Shown in pieces: positions 22,900-35,283 of a stretch of 64,000 nt of DNA. The notes under the pieces were generated by a model. The model was not told the DNA's origin. It searched no databases and was given only the letters and a program-made list of their open reading frames with translations. The stretch lies in assembly GCA_003415625.1 (NCBI GenBank), contig PYIU01000010.1, positions 1,858,501 to 1,922,500 on the forward strand, given 5' to 3'. Made by a program: the position numbers and the translations under genes. Position 1 is the stretch's first letter, and each line of letters begins with the position of its first letter. Origin of the DNA: Aquanectria penicillioides. Taxonomy: Eukaryota; Ascomycota; Sordariomycetes; Hypocreales; Nectriaceae.

Positions 22900-24134
22900 A
22901 TGACCAAGTCTGACAACGACTCACGACCCATTGCGGTCGCCGATTTTAAGGAAATTGCCAGGCAACGGCTGGACAAAGCAGTCTGGGACTATTACGTTAC
23001 TGGCGCAGATGATGAAAACACAGTGCAACGAAATGAGGATATTTACGCAAAGTATGCATACAATCGCTCTCGAATCTCGCGACATAGGCTGAATATTCCT
23101 TCCCTAGATTGCTGCTCCGACCACAGGTCTTGAGGGATGTGACCACCATCGATACGCGAACCACAATCTTTGGAAAACGCTACGATTTCCCCATCGCTGT
23201 TGCTCCCAGCGCCTATCAGCGAGTGGTAAGCTCCGGTGGTGAAATAGATGTCGCACGCGCTGCCTATTCGCTAGGCACTAATTTCACTCTCTCTACCAAC
23301 GCGACCACCAGCTTGGAAGATGTTATGAAAGCCCTCCCCCGGAGGGATAGCAATTATCCGGCACCATGGTTCCAGCTCTACTTTCTACGTTCCCGAAAAC
23401 TCACGGCAGACTTGATCAGTCGGGCCGAGGCCGCTGGTTACGAGGCCCTCGTGCTAACGGTCGATACCGTCGTTTTAGGAAATCGACTGCAAGCGAGGAA
23501 AAACCCCATGAAGCTTCCAGAAGGTCTGAAAATGGCCAATGTCGAAGCGAGAGCTGTGGGCGGCCTAAACAAAGCGCGATTGCTGTTAGAGGCGAGGACA
23601 GCAGCCGACGCGAAGGAGGTGGTTCGGGAGCACGCCGACACACTAGTGGATGCGGGTCTTGCCTGGAGCGAGGTTATTCCTTGGTTGCGATCACAAACGA
23701 AGATGAAGATAATTCTCAAAGGTATAATGACAGGTGAGGATGCAGCTCGAGCAGTCGAAGCTGGCGTGGATGCTGTAATTGTGTCCAACCATGGTGGGAG
23801 ACAGCTAGATGGTGTTCCATCCACGCTAGAAGTGTTGCCAGAGGTCGCAGACGCCGTGAGCGGAAAGATACCCGTCATTTTCGACGGTGGCATCACCAGA
23901 GGCAGTGATATCTTCAAGGCATTGGCACTTGGTGCTGATTTGTGCCTCGTTGGCCGTACGGCGCTCTGGGGCCTCGCGTATGATGGCCAAAAGGGCGTTG
24001 AGGATGTGTTGCATATTCTCGAAAGAGAGCTTTCTCGGACTATGGCCCTGATGGGAGTATGTTCTTTCAAGGACATAACGAGATCAATGCTTGGTCGAGC
24101 TCGAGTCGATGGATTTGGTGTTGCAAAGCTTTAG
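22900..24134 (+). CDS. FMN-dependent alpha-hydroxy-acid dehydrogenase/oxidase
   Basis: Exons 22900-23051 and 23108-24134 join across a 56-nt intron (GTATGC donor, CTAG acceptor) into 392 residues. The fold is a TIM barrel with FMN and substrate motifs: FPIAVAPSAYQR, a WFQLY(F) block, LTVDTVVLGNR, ILKGIMTGEDA (FMN lysine) and the catalytic SNHGGRQLDG signature with active-site His and Arg, then FDGGITRGSDIFKAL and LVGRTALWGLA. Family members oxidise L-lactate, glycolate or mandelate-type acids. There is no cytochrome b2 domain or mitochondrial presequence, and no peroxisomal C-terminus (ends GVAKL). The TAG stop at 24132-24134 overlaps the 5-bp target duplication of the adjacent retroelement, so the coding sequence ends exactly where the insertion begins. 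Confidence 0.9.
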
Positions 24135-24137
24135 TGA
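24133..24137. repeat. Target site duplication (left)
   Basis: AGTGA immediately before the 5' LTR; the same five bases follow the 3' LTR at 29644-29648. The first two bases belong to the stop codon of the upstream gene. Confidence 0.85.
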
Positions 24138-24396
24138 TGTTGACGGATATAGCGGCCGGGCGAAGGTGGTCGCCGCTATAGACATAGCGGCCGGCCACAA
24201 GCCGACCTCGGGGGCCTTGTGGGCCTAGGTCTTGAGGCCATGTATCCTCACAAGGGAATCCCTGTACTGTAAATAGGTGATTGCATTCTGCAACCACTAT
24301 CTAGCTGCTCCTTAAGAATCCCAATTGATCTGGACCGACCCATTGCACATATCGCCCGCTATAACTATCCCTACATGTGCCTATATATTGTTTATA
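24138..24396 (+). repeat. 5' LTR (259 bp)
   Basis: It starts TGTTGACGGATATAGCGG and ends TTGTTTATA, where the ancestral CA end has become TA. The outer about 130 bp keep G and C; the inner part carries most of the C-to-T and G-to-A changes relative to the other LTR. Confidence 0.9.
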
Positions 24397-27300
24397 GGTT
24401 ATAAGCCTAAAGCTCTAATTTAAGAAGAAATTGCAGCTATTTGGAAGGTTTAGACCAACCTAAAGTTTATCCCTTAAAGTTAGTGCTTGCAATATCAATT
24501 AGTTAAGGTCTTAAGATTTAGGCAATGGCTTTAAAGCCGGCCCTAAAGCTAGTCCTTACTATTAAAGCGATTAAATAGACTAATAATAAAGAAGATCTTA
24601 CTAAAGGAGAAGACAATCTTAAGGATCTTTTACCCCTCCCTAAAAGATTAGTAAAGCCTACTAAAGGGAACCTATAGAAAACTTAGCTAGATTTAAGCAT
24701 TATAATACAATAAATAATAAAGATAATGCAGTAAATGTAAAAGCTATAGAAGCACTTTAACTAAAAGACTAAAAATAAATTAAAGATTAAGTATAAAATA
24801 TAGCTTAAAGATAAATTAGAATTTAAGGTAAAAGATAATAAAAATAAAAGCTTTAAGTATTAAAGAAGCCAACTCTTCTATACCTTAAGGGAGCCCTTAA
24901 GAGCTCTAAATAAAATATTCAATTTCTTAAGAAATAAAGAGATATTAGTAAAGCCTGCCTTAAGCAGAAAGAAGATTATAAACTTATAATTAATTAAAAT
25001 TAAGGATTTTATTGGTCTTAACTTTAAGATAAAGGGAGATAATATACTTAAGGGATTAAAGAATTAGGCTGCCTAAAAGAGATATCTCTTTTATACTATA
25101 ACTGCTATTAAGTAGTATAAAGAGATTAGGATCTTATATCTAAAAAAAATGCATTTAATTGCCACTATAAAAATAGTAATTTTATAGAAACTAAAGCTAT
25201 TATTATCTTTAATAAAGACTAGCATAAAGGCTATTAAGCTGCTAATAAAAAGGTACAATAATATAAGGTCCTAATAAAGCCTAGCCAATCTTTACTAAAA
25301 ATTAAAGTCCTTAACTTTAAAGAAACCATAAGGGGTCTAAAGTTATATTAATAATTTCTACTATATTGCAAATAGCATTATTAAAGCTAGCAGTAAGCTC
25401 CTTAAGTATTAGGAAAAGATAAGGTTTGTAGATAGCATCAAAAAGGTCTTTCTTAAGTAAAATGCACTTTAATGCAACTATAAGCAAAAGGGGAAATACT
25501 AATCTATCTATAAGATATAGAAAGACCTTATTAATAAAGCCAGAAGTCTATAGACTTCCTAAAAGAAGAGTAAAGACTCTAGCGGTAAGAAAGGCATATA
25601 GATAAGTGCCTAATTAAATAAAAAGGATAATTATAGAAGAGATCCTAAAAGCAGCAAATGCTTTAACTATAACTAAAAAGGTTATATTATAAAGAACTGT
25701 CTATCTCTATAAAAGGAGAGTAAAGGCAGTAAGAATAGAAGGTTAAAGAAGAAAGATAATAGTAATAAAACCGCTAAAAAGACCAAAAAGACTGCCCTAT
25801 ATATAGAATCAAATAAATAGAGTGCTAAGAATGCAAAGAAAGCTAAAGATAACTCTAATAATAATAATAATGCTATTTTTATATACTATAAAGGCTTAAA
25901 GGCAAGGAAGTTCTTTAGTAATGCTTTTGTAAAGTTATTAGTAAAAAAGGCAGCTGCAGTAATAATTTCTAGCCTACTAAAATAGCAATTATATAATCCC
26001 CCTAATATTAATAATAATACTGCACTAAAGGCTAAAGGAAATAGTAACTTCATTACTATCTTAATGTCTATAGAATTAGGCCTTATTAACCAAAAAGACC
26101 GCTAGCTCTAGGATTTAAGAGCCAATATATATGCTATTAATAACTTTAAATAGTTTAAAAAAGACAAATAGCATAAACTTAATAAAATAATGCCAATTCT
26201 TATAGGTAGAGGCACTATATACCCTATAGCTATAAGAATAGCAATGGTTATACTATTTATAAAAGGAGAGAGAATAAGAACCGTAATACTTAAAGATGCA
26301 GTTTTTATTAAAGATTTCCTACTAAATGTAATCTCTAATAAAAAAGTCTATCTTTTTAGCAATTATATAATTAAAAATAAAATCTTTAATAGCAACAGCA
26401 AGATCTTTATAACCCTTAATATCCCTAACTAAGGGTTTTTACTTAAAGCAATAGAAGGCATAATAAGCCACTACTCTACTCCTAAAATAATACTAATATA
26501 AATAGAATAGTTTAAAGCAAGAATATAGCACTAAAGACTCATTTATATAGATTAAAAAGCCCTTAACTATACCTTTAAGATCACAAAAGATAGGCTTAAT
26601 AATTACAAGCCGCTTAATACACCCTATAAAGACTATAAGCTTGCTAAAAGCATAAGGTTCTTGCTAAAGATACTATAAGAGAGAGCAGACTGTATGCTTA
26701 ACCTCCTCTATATAGACCTTATAGAGCTAAGTTTATATATATATAATAGAAAAAGGTATTTTAAGCTTATAACTAATAATAAGAGCTATTACTTTTATAG
26801 CAATTTACTTAAAAAGAAAAGCAATATTACTATCTTAATAGAAGAAGATCTTTTAATATTTAGAACTATTATAGCCTATAGTCCGCCCTAAAAGATATAG
26901 TTTAATAGCAGCTATAAATTTATTAATAAAAAGGTTAATAAACTCCTCTTAAAGATAGAGATCCCTACAATTATTATACTGCTATATAGCTATAAATAGA
27001 ATAGCTTTACTAAATAGGCAAACTATATAATCTAAAAGAAGGCAAAAAGTATAATAATAGCAATAAATATCCCTTTTAGGCTATAAAGAGAGATTATTCT
27101 TATAATTATATATATTGCTAACATTATAGCAATAAGGTTACTAAACTAAAAGACCCTTTATAAGGTTTACTTTATAAATTTAATCCTAAAAAAGGAATAT
27201 ATACTAAGCATTAAGCATCTATAGATTCTAGGGTTAAAGGCATTTATTTATATTAAATAGAAAAAGTGCAATAGATTTAAGAAAATACTGCCTTATAATT

Positions 27301-29384
27301 AAAAAGGAATCCTTATAGGATTTTAAGAAACTAAGGCATATAGGATTTAGAACCTTAAGATAAAGAAAGTTATTATAATAATGCATATAGTGTTCTATAA
27401 GCCCATTCTACTGCCTATAGCAAAAGGTAAAGAGATTATTTAATTATAGCTAAAGGGAGCGTTTAATAACTTTAAGAGATACCTTATAATGCCAGTAATA
27501 ACTATAAAGAAGCAGATTCTAGCCGCCTGCATTAATACTAACCCAACTATAGTCTATAATGCCCTTAACTGGCTAAACACTAACCTTTAGAGGGAGGCAT
27601 TCTTTAAGAAGATTTATGCCCTTATTAATAAAGGTATACTTAAATTCATCCTAAAAAAGGAGTTGCTAAAAAGCAAAAGACCACTTATAGTAAAGTAAGT
27701 AAATTAATATAAAAGAGATAAAAACAGTATAATAGTTATATATAAAGCTTAACTTATAGCATATAGCTTTATACAAAAGAAAGGCATTAATTACTAAAAG
27801 ACCTTCTCCTTAACTACAAGAGCTAACTCCTAAAGGATGCTACTTACTTATGCTATATAGACCGAAAAGAAGCTATTATAAAATAATATAATTATAGTAT
27901 ACCTAAATAAAGAGCTAGAAGAAGATATTTATATTATAACCTTCCCTTTACTTAATAAGTTCTTTAAGGATCTAAAGTATAAACACTTAACTAAAAAAGT
28001 GGGCTATAAATAAGGCATTAAGTATATTATATAATTGCTTATAGCCCTATATAGCCTTAAGTAAAGTGCCTAATAGTAATAGAAGAAACTAAAAAAGATA
28101 TTTAATAAGTTAGGCCTTAAGAGGCTATAAAGCAATACTACAGTCTATATAAATTAAGTAAAAGAGATTATTATAGCTATATATATAAATAATATACTTA
28201 TAATTACTAATAATAATAAAGATATAAATACCTTTATTAATAAACTTATATAAAAAGTAAAGATAAAGTTATTTAAATTTTCTAAGCTCTTCTTAAATAT
28301 AGCTATTATAGCAGAAAAAGATAGATTGCTTATACTATTATAAAGAGACTATATAATAAGCATCCTTAAGCAATTTAAATACCCTAACTATAAAGCTATA
28401 AATACACTAATAGAAATAGAAACTTACTATTTAGCTAAGGCAATTAATATCCCTAATATAAAGGCTACTAGTAAAAAATATATATTAATAGTAAAAAAAG
28501 TTAACTATCTCTTATAGTAAAGCCAGCCTAACCTAGCCTTTATATATAGTCTTTAGGCACACTTCCTAAATAGCTTAAGTAAGCAATAACTTAAGGCTGC
28601 AAGAAGAATGCTATAATATATTAAAGGGAGCCTTAATTACTCTATCTATTATTACTGCCTTAAGGAAGAGTTATATAGCAACCCATTTAATCTCTATAGC
28701 TACTATAACTCTAACTATACTAGCTGCCTAAAGATAGCATAATTAACTAAAGGATATATATTCCTTATAAATAAGGGCCTAATTGCATAATCTAGCAAGC
28801 ATTAAAAGACTATAGTAAAGTCCTTAATAAAAGCTAAATACTATACATTAATAAAGGCAGTATTGCAAGTTATATAGATAAAGAGCTTTATAGAGAAACT
28901 TAACAGCCTGCTAACTGCCCTAATAGTAATCTTTATAAACAATTAAAGCGCTATAAAGCTAGCATATAACCCTAAATTCTATGCCTATATAAAGCATATT
29001 TAAATGCAGTATTACTTTATAAAAGAGGCCATTAAGAATAGTATAGTTAAACTATAATATATCCCTTCTGCTAAAAATATTACCAATATACTTATAAAGC
29101 TACTAGCAGGCCTATTATACCGCTCTTTTATTAATACCTTAGGATTAAGGCTAGAATTAAAGGAGGTGCTATACTAGAAACACTAAGGCAAGCGCAAACG
29201 GCGCCTATAAGAGCTTATAGCAATGCCCTTAGCTGCAGTAAGGAAGTCCCGCTTAAGCGGATAATTGCCCTAGTAATAAGAAAAGAATAACTCTATAATT
29301 ATATAAGGAATACATACATAAGGAAGGTTAGAATAGCCTTACAATAGCACTTAAGGACAAGCCCTTAGTTAGGCTTAAAGGGAG

Positions 29385-29643
29385 TATTGATAGATATAGC
29401 GGCCGGGCAAAGGTAGTTGCCACTATAGATATAACGGCTGGCCATAAGCCGACCTTAAGGGCCTTATGGGCCTAGGTCTTAAGGCCATATATCCTCATAA
29501 GGGAATCCCTGCACTGTAAATAGGTGACTGCATTCTGCGACCACTATCTAGCTGCTCCTTAAGAATCCCAATTGATCTGGACCGACCTGTTGCGCATATC
29601 GCTTGCTGTAACTGTCCCTGCGCGTGCCTATATATTGTTTACA
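29385..29643 (+). repeat. 3' LTR (259 bp)
   Basis: It starts TATTGATAGATATAGCGG, a mutated version of the other LTR's start, and ends in TTGTTTACA with the canonical CA. Here the inner, left part is mutated and the outer right part is mostly intact. Confidence 0.9.
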
Positions 29644-29648
29644 AGTGA
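29644..29648. repeat. Target site duplication (right)
   Basis: AGTGA, identical to 24133-24137. Confidence 0.85.
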
Positions 29649-30564
29649 TATCTACCATCCACGCTATTGGGTTTGCATTATCGTTGATTTTTGCGCCGCA
29701 GGTAGCAGAGCCAGAAACGTCCTGGAGTTGACTGAAAATTTAAACAGTTATCTGCCCTAGAATGGAGACATGCCTGTAGCAAAACAAGAAGTCCTAGATT
29801 CGTCCTCGGTTTCACACGTACTCGGGATGGGCAAGTGGGATACGAAAATGAGGTTTGAGATCCTCTCATTCTAGGAAGGAGCAAGGGTATAGGGTAACTA
29901 GGGCACTGAGTGGCGTAGTGGAAAGTTGTATCATGTGTATATATTGCTTCCTTGTAGGAATCAGCTTTTAACGGTATTTGAGAAATGCGAATTTCGAAGT
30001 TGATTGACCTTTACAGTCATGCTGTCAATTGTTGTTGCCGAATAATCGCAACATTTTCTGAAGTGCGCATCCTCAACCTTGGCGTAATTTGACTGGTGTC
30101 TCCACATTGTGAGGTTGATGTTTGGAACAGCAACCAACACACACATCGACTACTATTCCTATGAATTTTTCCATGTTCCAACTTCATCCTTATCTTCATT
30201 CTGTTTGTAATTACTGTGAAATTCTCTTTGAAATAACAGGGCATGAGTTAAGGTCTGGTCTGATCAATCGCACTATATTTAGTGCAATATTCGTGTAAGG
30301 AGGCATGCTATCTAACGATGACGAAAAATGCCCAACAGAGGGCATTTTGTGGCGCAATCTAGTGAGAAAAAGACCGAGAACCTGGGCACAGACCGGTTGT
30401 TTCGGCATCCAGCATTGCAACTTTCGCCCAAACATCTTCGTGGAAAAATCAATGCGGCCAGCACAGCCGACTGCACGGACCATTTCGGCTAAGTTAAGTA
30501 CGGGGTAGGCTTCCAGTCGGATTTACCAATTGTCGCTTTTTTTTCTTTTTAACTGTTGATTACC
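29649..30564. other. Intergenic, retroelement to regulator
   Basis: Normal-composition DNA; the mutation block does not visibly spread past the LTR. This is the original 3' flank of the FMN dehydrogenase gene and the promoter of the Zn2Cys6 gene. Confidence 0.5.
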
Positions 30565-31795
30565 ATGGCCACTCGGACTGTGAAAACGCGGCGAGGGCAC
30601 GTAAAATCCCGAAAGGGCTGTTTTGAATGCAAACGACGACATATCAAGGTGCGTCTGAAGGCTGAATTAATTCACATCTCATGCTAATTGACGGGAGTGT
30701 GATGAACGATATCCCACATGTTCACACTGCACCGTGGGAGGCCGCCAGTGCGGTTATGCCGACCGGCCCTACATCCAGGTCACATCTTCAGAAGACTCCC
30801 GCAGTATTTCACCAAGTCCCGTGGCCTTCTTGCAGTCGCCAATTCCGGAGCCAAAGCGAGCTTCGGTGGTTGTTCCAGCGTCGACAAGAAATGAAGATGG
30901 GGACATCAACATGCTCCACCTGGAGCTATTGCACCACTTTAACGTCGAAACGTTCGTCCCAGAGATGGGAGAGAGTATCAGGGGTGTGACTCAATTAGTC
31001 ATTGATGCTAGTCTGAATGCTCCCTATCTCATGTATGAGACATTGGCTATTTCCGCCCGTCGACTGGCATGTATCCGCGCTTCCGCCAAGGATGAATACA
31101 TGCGACACGCGATGCATTTACAGACACGCGCCATCTCATTATTCAACAGCGATAAAAGTGGATTGGATGAATCATCTTGTGTTGCAAGACTACTGTTTTC
31201 TTCTATCCTAGGACGTCACTTGCTTTCGGATGCACTTGCTCAGCGAGGCGTAAACTTGGGATTGTTTCTTGAAACCTTCATCAGATATAGCCGTCTTCAT
31301 CGAAGTATCAAAGCATTGAGTGCCGACGGGTGGCCATTTCTCAAGGATTCTGCGCTAAAACATGCTTTATCATGGGGTCATGCGATATGTGCTATTGAGC
31401 CGAGAGGAAGCCAATGTGAGCAAATCACGCAACTCATCTCGACATCTACGGACCTTGATAAAACGTCGCGAGACGCGTGTCGTAGGGCAACACATTTTCT
31501 GCAAATCGGCTTTGATGACGCTGAATGCGAACCGGGTAAAGGCCATACCATCCATGTCATGTTTTGGTGGGCGCTGTTGATGCCGGCCGAATATATTGAG
31601 CTGCTTGCCACTGAGAATCCTGTGGCCATTCTCATTCTCGCATACTACGCCGCATTATTGCAAAATGGGAAACAGATTTGGCTGATCGGCGATGCTGCTC
31701 CCCATCTTCTTGATTCTATAGCGCAGCATCTTGGTAGCGAGTGGACAAATTGGCTTGAAGCCCCTCGTGCATTGCTGGATGCTTGCCCATCTTGA
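30565..31795 (+). CDS. Zn2Cys6 transcription factor
   Basis: Exons 30565-30648 and 30698-31795 join across a 49-nt intron (GTGCGT donor, GGGAG acceptor) at phase 0 into 393 residues. The binuclear zinc cluster spans the junction: RKGCFECKRRHIK then CDERYPTCSHC and the sixth Cys in GGRQCGY, about residues 19-47. The basic N-terminus is followed by a Ser/Pro-rich linker and a helical effector region (LHHFNVETF... onward) like the small fungal-specific C-terminal domains of sterol-uptake-type regulators. It lies just beyond the retroelement; before the insertion it was about 0.9 kb downstream of the FMN dehydrogenase, but no direct link can be shown. Confidence 0.85.
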
Positions 31796-32542
31796 GTGTA
31801 TACGAGCTTCTGGGTGCTGCAATGGTAAGACAGCTGCTGGAACTTGAATGACAGAAAAGGAAATTTCCGGATGTAAGAATGAAAATGGTTAATAATTTGG
31901 CGATAACCATAGGGTCATACACACTCGAACATTCTGGAGGAACTTTGAGGTACCTGGTCTTGGTTGGCGGAAACATATCATTCCTAGACTTGGGCTTGTA
32001 ATGGATAAATAGAGAAATCTCCAGGAGCGCAAAGGTTTGCATAATAGGAATTGATTATGGGAGTAACAAAACTAGGTTGACAGCAGGTTAGGCGGGTACA
32101 TGTGTTCAACTTGCCTGCTTGTGGGAGTCGATACTATGGAGCATCTGATTTCGAGGATAGTATAAAATCTTTTTCTTAAAATCAACCTTAAAAAGTCCCT
32201 TAGCAATATCGAACTCTATAGATTTATTTAGAAACAACTGCACGTGAGTCCTGCTCGTGCCTTTTTTGATACAGTGATCGCAGCCTCTGCCTATGTTTAT
32301 TTGCGTCGATATACCCTGATTATTTCTACCCTAAAAGAAAAACAAGGAAAATTGACCGTCAAATGATAAACAGGGAGATTGAAAAAAGGAATATTGAGTC
32401 GCGGTGTAGCCAATAATACTTCTCCACACCGACGTGGTAAGCAAGTCGGAAATTCTGCAATGTCTGTTTCCTCGCCGCCTTTGTGTTTGGGTTCACCCGC
32501 GTCGGATAGGCTCAAAGTAACCCATAATCACCATGTGCTATG
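31796..32542. other. Convergent intergenic space
   Basis: No gene seen; 3' regions of two convergent genes. Confidence 0.5.
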
Positions 32543-33613
32543 TTACTGATTACTGTAGCGCGCGTAGTTCCCATTTGTGTAGGGGCTAGGGATGTTTTGC
32601 GGAATGCCGGAGCTGTGTTGCTCCCTGTTCATCATGACATAACTCGCAGACTCCGTTCCGGTATCGGATGTATAAAGTCGCTCGTGGCTAGATAAAACTT
32701 TACTGGGATGATACCAGTTAAAGAGCCCCGCAACAATAAACATGAGAGATGCATCAAAGATGTAGATGTACACCTCTGTGCTCTGGAGGGTGCCGTCTGA
32801 ACCATTGATATACTCCGCAATACGAAAGACGGATCGAATCATGATTGCCACGCTGGCCGCGTACAGGACGAAAATTTGTCTCTCCCAAGGGGCCACAAGA
32901 GACAGGCTTCGAGGAGTCGGGTTTTGATGGATTCGACGATGAAAGATAACCGTAACAATCATGAAGAAGCCAAAAAAGACAATTTGGATGCCGAGGCCTC
33001 CAATGATGATCTTCTCTCCTGTATCTTGGTCATTCTTGGACTTGGCGTTCGCTAGTATACCACCTCCTGTTATACATCTATTAGTATTCAGATTCTGGGC
33101 ATCCCAGTCAAGAGATTCGGTGGAGTGAAAGTTTGGAATATTGACCTCCTGATTGAGCCAAAAACGACACAACATCTCCAAGAACAAACACCTTGGTCAG
33201 CCATCGAGGCTTGATGAGAGAATATTTATCGGCGTCGAGCAGAACGACCACTCGCCCCAGAACCATGTAGATGGACGCTGCCAGCAGAGTCGGACCAAGC
33301 AGTAGCAGCAAGCTCTGAATAACGTATGGCATTGTGGTCCAATTCGGACTCTGGGATGCTGATATAGCTCGCCCAACATACCCGACCGCTTCGACTGCAT
33401 TCAAACTCTCGTTAGCGTCTTCCCATGCCAAGGCAACGCCACAGGGGAAAACTTACAGATGCATCCAATCAGGAAAGGTATAAAGTACCAAGTTTTAGCA
33501 TCTAGCATTTGGTATGTGTGCAAACAGGCTGATAGAGCAAAGAGAATGATGAAAATCGTGGCCGCCACCAAAGACGGGTCATAGTGGTACAAGACAAATT
33601 CGCTGACAGCCAT
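32543..33613 (-). CDS. RTA1-like seven-transmembrane protein
   Basis: Exons 33613-33457, 33394-33146 and 33066-32543 join to 309 residues. I start at MAVSEFVLYHYDPSL because family members begin with the YxPSLxAA motif just before helix 1; in-frame upstream Mets at 33730 and 33817 would add a non-typical leader. Seven hydrophobic segments can be traced. The family marks are FIPFLIGCIFEAVGYVGR, LLLLGPTLLAASIYMVLGR, FVLGDVVSFLAQSGGGG (spanning intron 2), FRIAEYINGSDG and FDASLMFIVAGLFNWYHPS. RTA1-type proteins are fungal membrane proteins linked to lipid translocation and toxin or azole tolerance. The tail is hydrophilic and cytosolic. The second acceptor could lie 3 nt further in. Confidence 0.85.
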
Positions 33614-35283
33614 CGCTTCAACTGGATTCTTGGGTAGTTCGTGATTCGTTGCAGGGATTTCGTGTTGGATTAGTCTTGGGCACGTTTGCGATGCTGTGAT
33701 GAGAAGTTGAATCTGTGATCTGGATTCCATAGAGGCAGGTTTAAATAATGGCAACGCATTTCTAAATACATGATGAAAATTCTGCTTCAATGATAGCTTC
33801 AGGAGAGGTCTGGCCAAACACGCAATCTAAGCTGGGAGGGATGGCTGTTGGAGCCGCATAATGGAGCTCTTCTGAGGTAGCGTTCTAATAAGCCCTAGCA
33901 TGGCCTGTGCTGGACTGAATATGAAGTTACAGAAACCCGCGTATTATGCCTATATCAAGAAGATAGGTGGGAGACAAATTGCACTGCAACACTGCCACCC
34001 ATCGGACTCTCGGAGACTTCTTGACCCCGCAGGTGAGAGGTGCAGTGCTTGAAGTATGACGTGGGAGAAGGATTGCACATATTCTACTCCCGGGGTAATG
34101 TCAACTCAGTTCAATAGGGCTTTAGGAGCGGCATCCTGGTGCATTAGCTAGGACCGTGCTGAATAACTAATCACCGGCAGAACTGTCATTGAGCTTCATC
34201 TATTTGCCTCTCCTCTCTGGTGCCCTCAGATTATTAGAGGCCCTACGCTGATCGTCCTGAAATGCCAAGGCGCGATGGGCCGGATTCGCGGTTGCACTAA
34301 GTATGATTGCATCATCAAAACCCGAGCTGGTTTCGGAGACATTAAGTACGAGCCCTCGTGAAATAGAGACTTGGGTCCCTTCAGGGCTGAAAGCTGTGGA
34401 GACCCCTGAAAGCATTCCGACCAAAGAACACCATCATGGTCCCGTTCCTTTCCCTCCCAGATCGAACACGGCCTCGGAGTGTGGATCATTCGATCGCTAC
34501 GGCCTAGCCGAGGCTTACGACTCCGAAACCGAGTCCAGACCGACCCACCCGATCCGCGTGTTACGCAGTTATCCGTTTTCTATATTTGGCCCGCAAGCCC
34601 ATTGGGAAATCGGATCCAATGAGAGCTCGCCAAGGCTGTACCCAGAACCCAGAACCAACTCCTGGCACCAACGATAGGCGGCCAAACGCAGCATCATACC
34701 TGGCATCTGTACACAACCCAAGCGGGAAGGGGCCGAAGTGACCAGGGCATCGGCAGACGACTCGTAATTCTGTTTCATAATTTTGGTTCTTATAGGCGAA
34801 ATGGTCCACTTGCTTACGGTTTTTTTCAATGTTAGGTTGTCCTGATTCTATGGTTCATCCATTGGCCCTTGAATGTCGTGCTGTTGGTGATACGAAGCCG
34901 AGCACCCCACACCAATCACTGGCCAAGCAATACGTACCTCGTATAGGCAACCCATGTAGTTTCCGAATCGGTACAAGCTTCATTTTGTATTTTCCAAATC
35001 GGTATAAGCTTCATTTTTCAGTATCCTAGTTGCTCCAAGGGACTCTTTCCTCTCGTAGCAAGAACAGTGTTATTGGCTGGCGTAAGTAGTGTTGGTTGCC
35101 CACGGCTCGCCGAGTTCGTGTTATCCCATATCAGACCATTAAATAGGAAGCTCACCGTATGCCGGAGCTTGGGACGTGTAGAGTTTTACAATCAGCAGGG
35201 AATATCGGGACTCCACTCCAACTGGGATATAAGCTACCGGTTGGCAGCTTGTACGGCGCCCAGAAAATCTTTGAGCAGAGAAA
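33614..35283. other. Divergent intergenic region
   Basis: Upstream regions of the RTA1-like gene and of the chitin synthase. It holds a short imperfect direct repeat near 34961-35017; a 124-codon frame at 34303-34677 has no protein signature. Confidence 0.45.
34961..35017. repeat. Imperfect tandem repeat, two units
   Basis: Two copies of TTCCRAATCGGTAYAAGCTT plus CATTTT, 31 bp apart, about 270 bp upstream of the chitin synthase start. They differ by two transitions. Confidence 0.6.

Larger units (their letters stand above)
24138..29643 (+). mobile_element. Ty1/copia LTR retrotransposon, RIP-degraded
   Basis: A 5.5-kb element bounded by 259-bp LTRs and a 5-bp target duplication. The interior is extremely rich in TA and almost free of CG, with stops in every frame, consistent with C-to-T mutation on both strands. 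Relics of one polyprotein can be followed on the plus strand: a CCHC zinc-knuckle-like run near 25657-25700, a pre-integrase stretch near 26190-26430 and a mutated reverse transcriptase active box at 28173-28208, in which the acid pair has become Asn-Asn. An RNase H-like run lies near 28690-28860. The order, with integrase ahead of reverse transcriptase, is that of Ty1/copia. A purine-rich tract (about 29374-29384) precedes the 3' LTR. The element cannot encode its own proteins. Confidence 0.9.

Noticed and set aside
26190..26891. Small open frames inside the TA-rich block
   Set aside because: They are pieces of the degraded copia polyprotein, not independent genes.
34303..34677. 124-codon frame in the RTA1/chitin synthase intergenic region
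   Set aside because: Low-complexity, charged text with no family resemblance.
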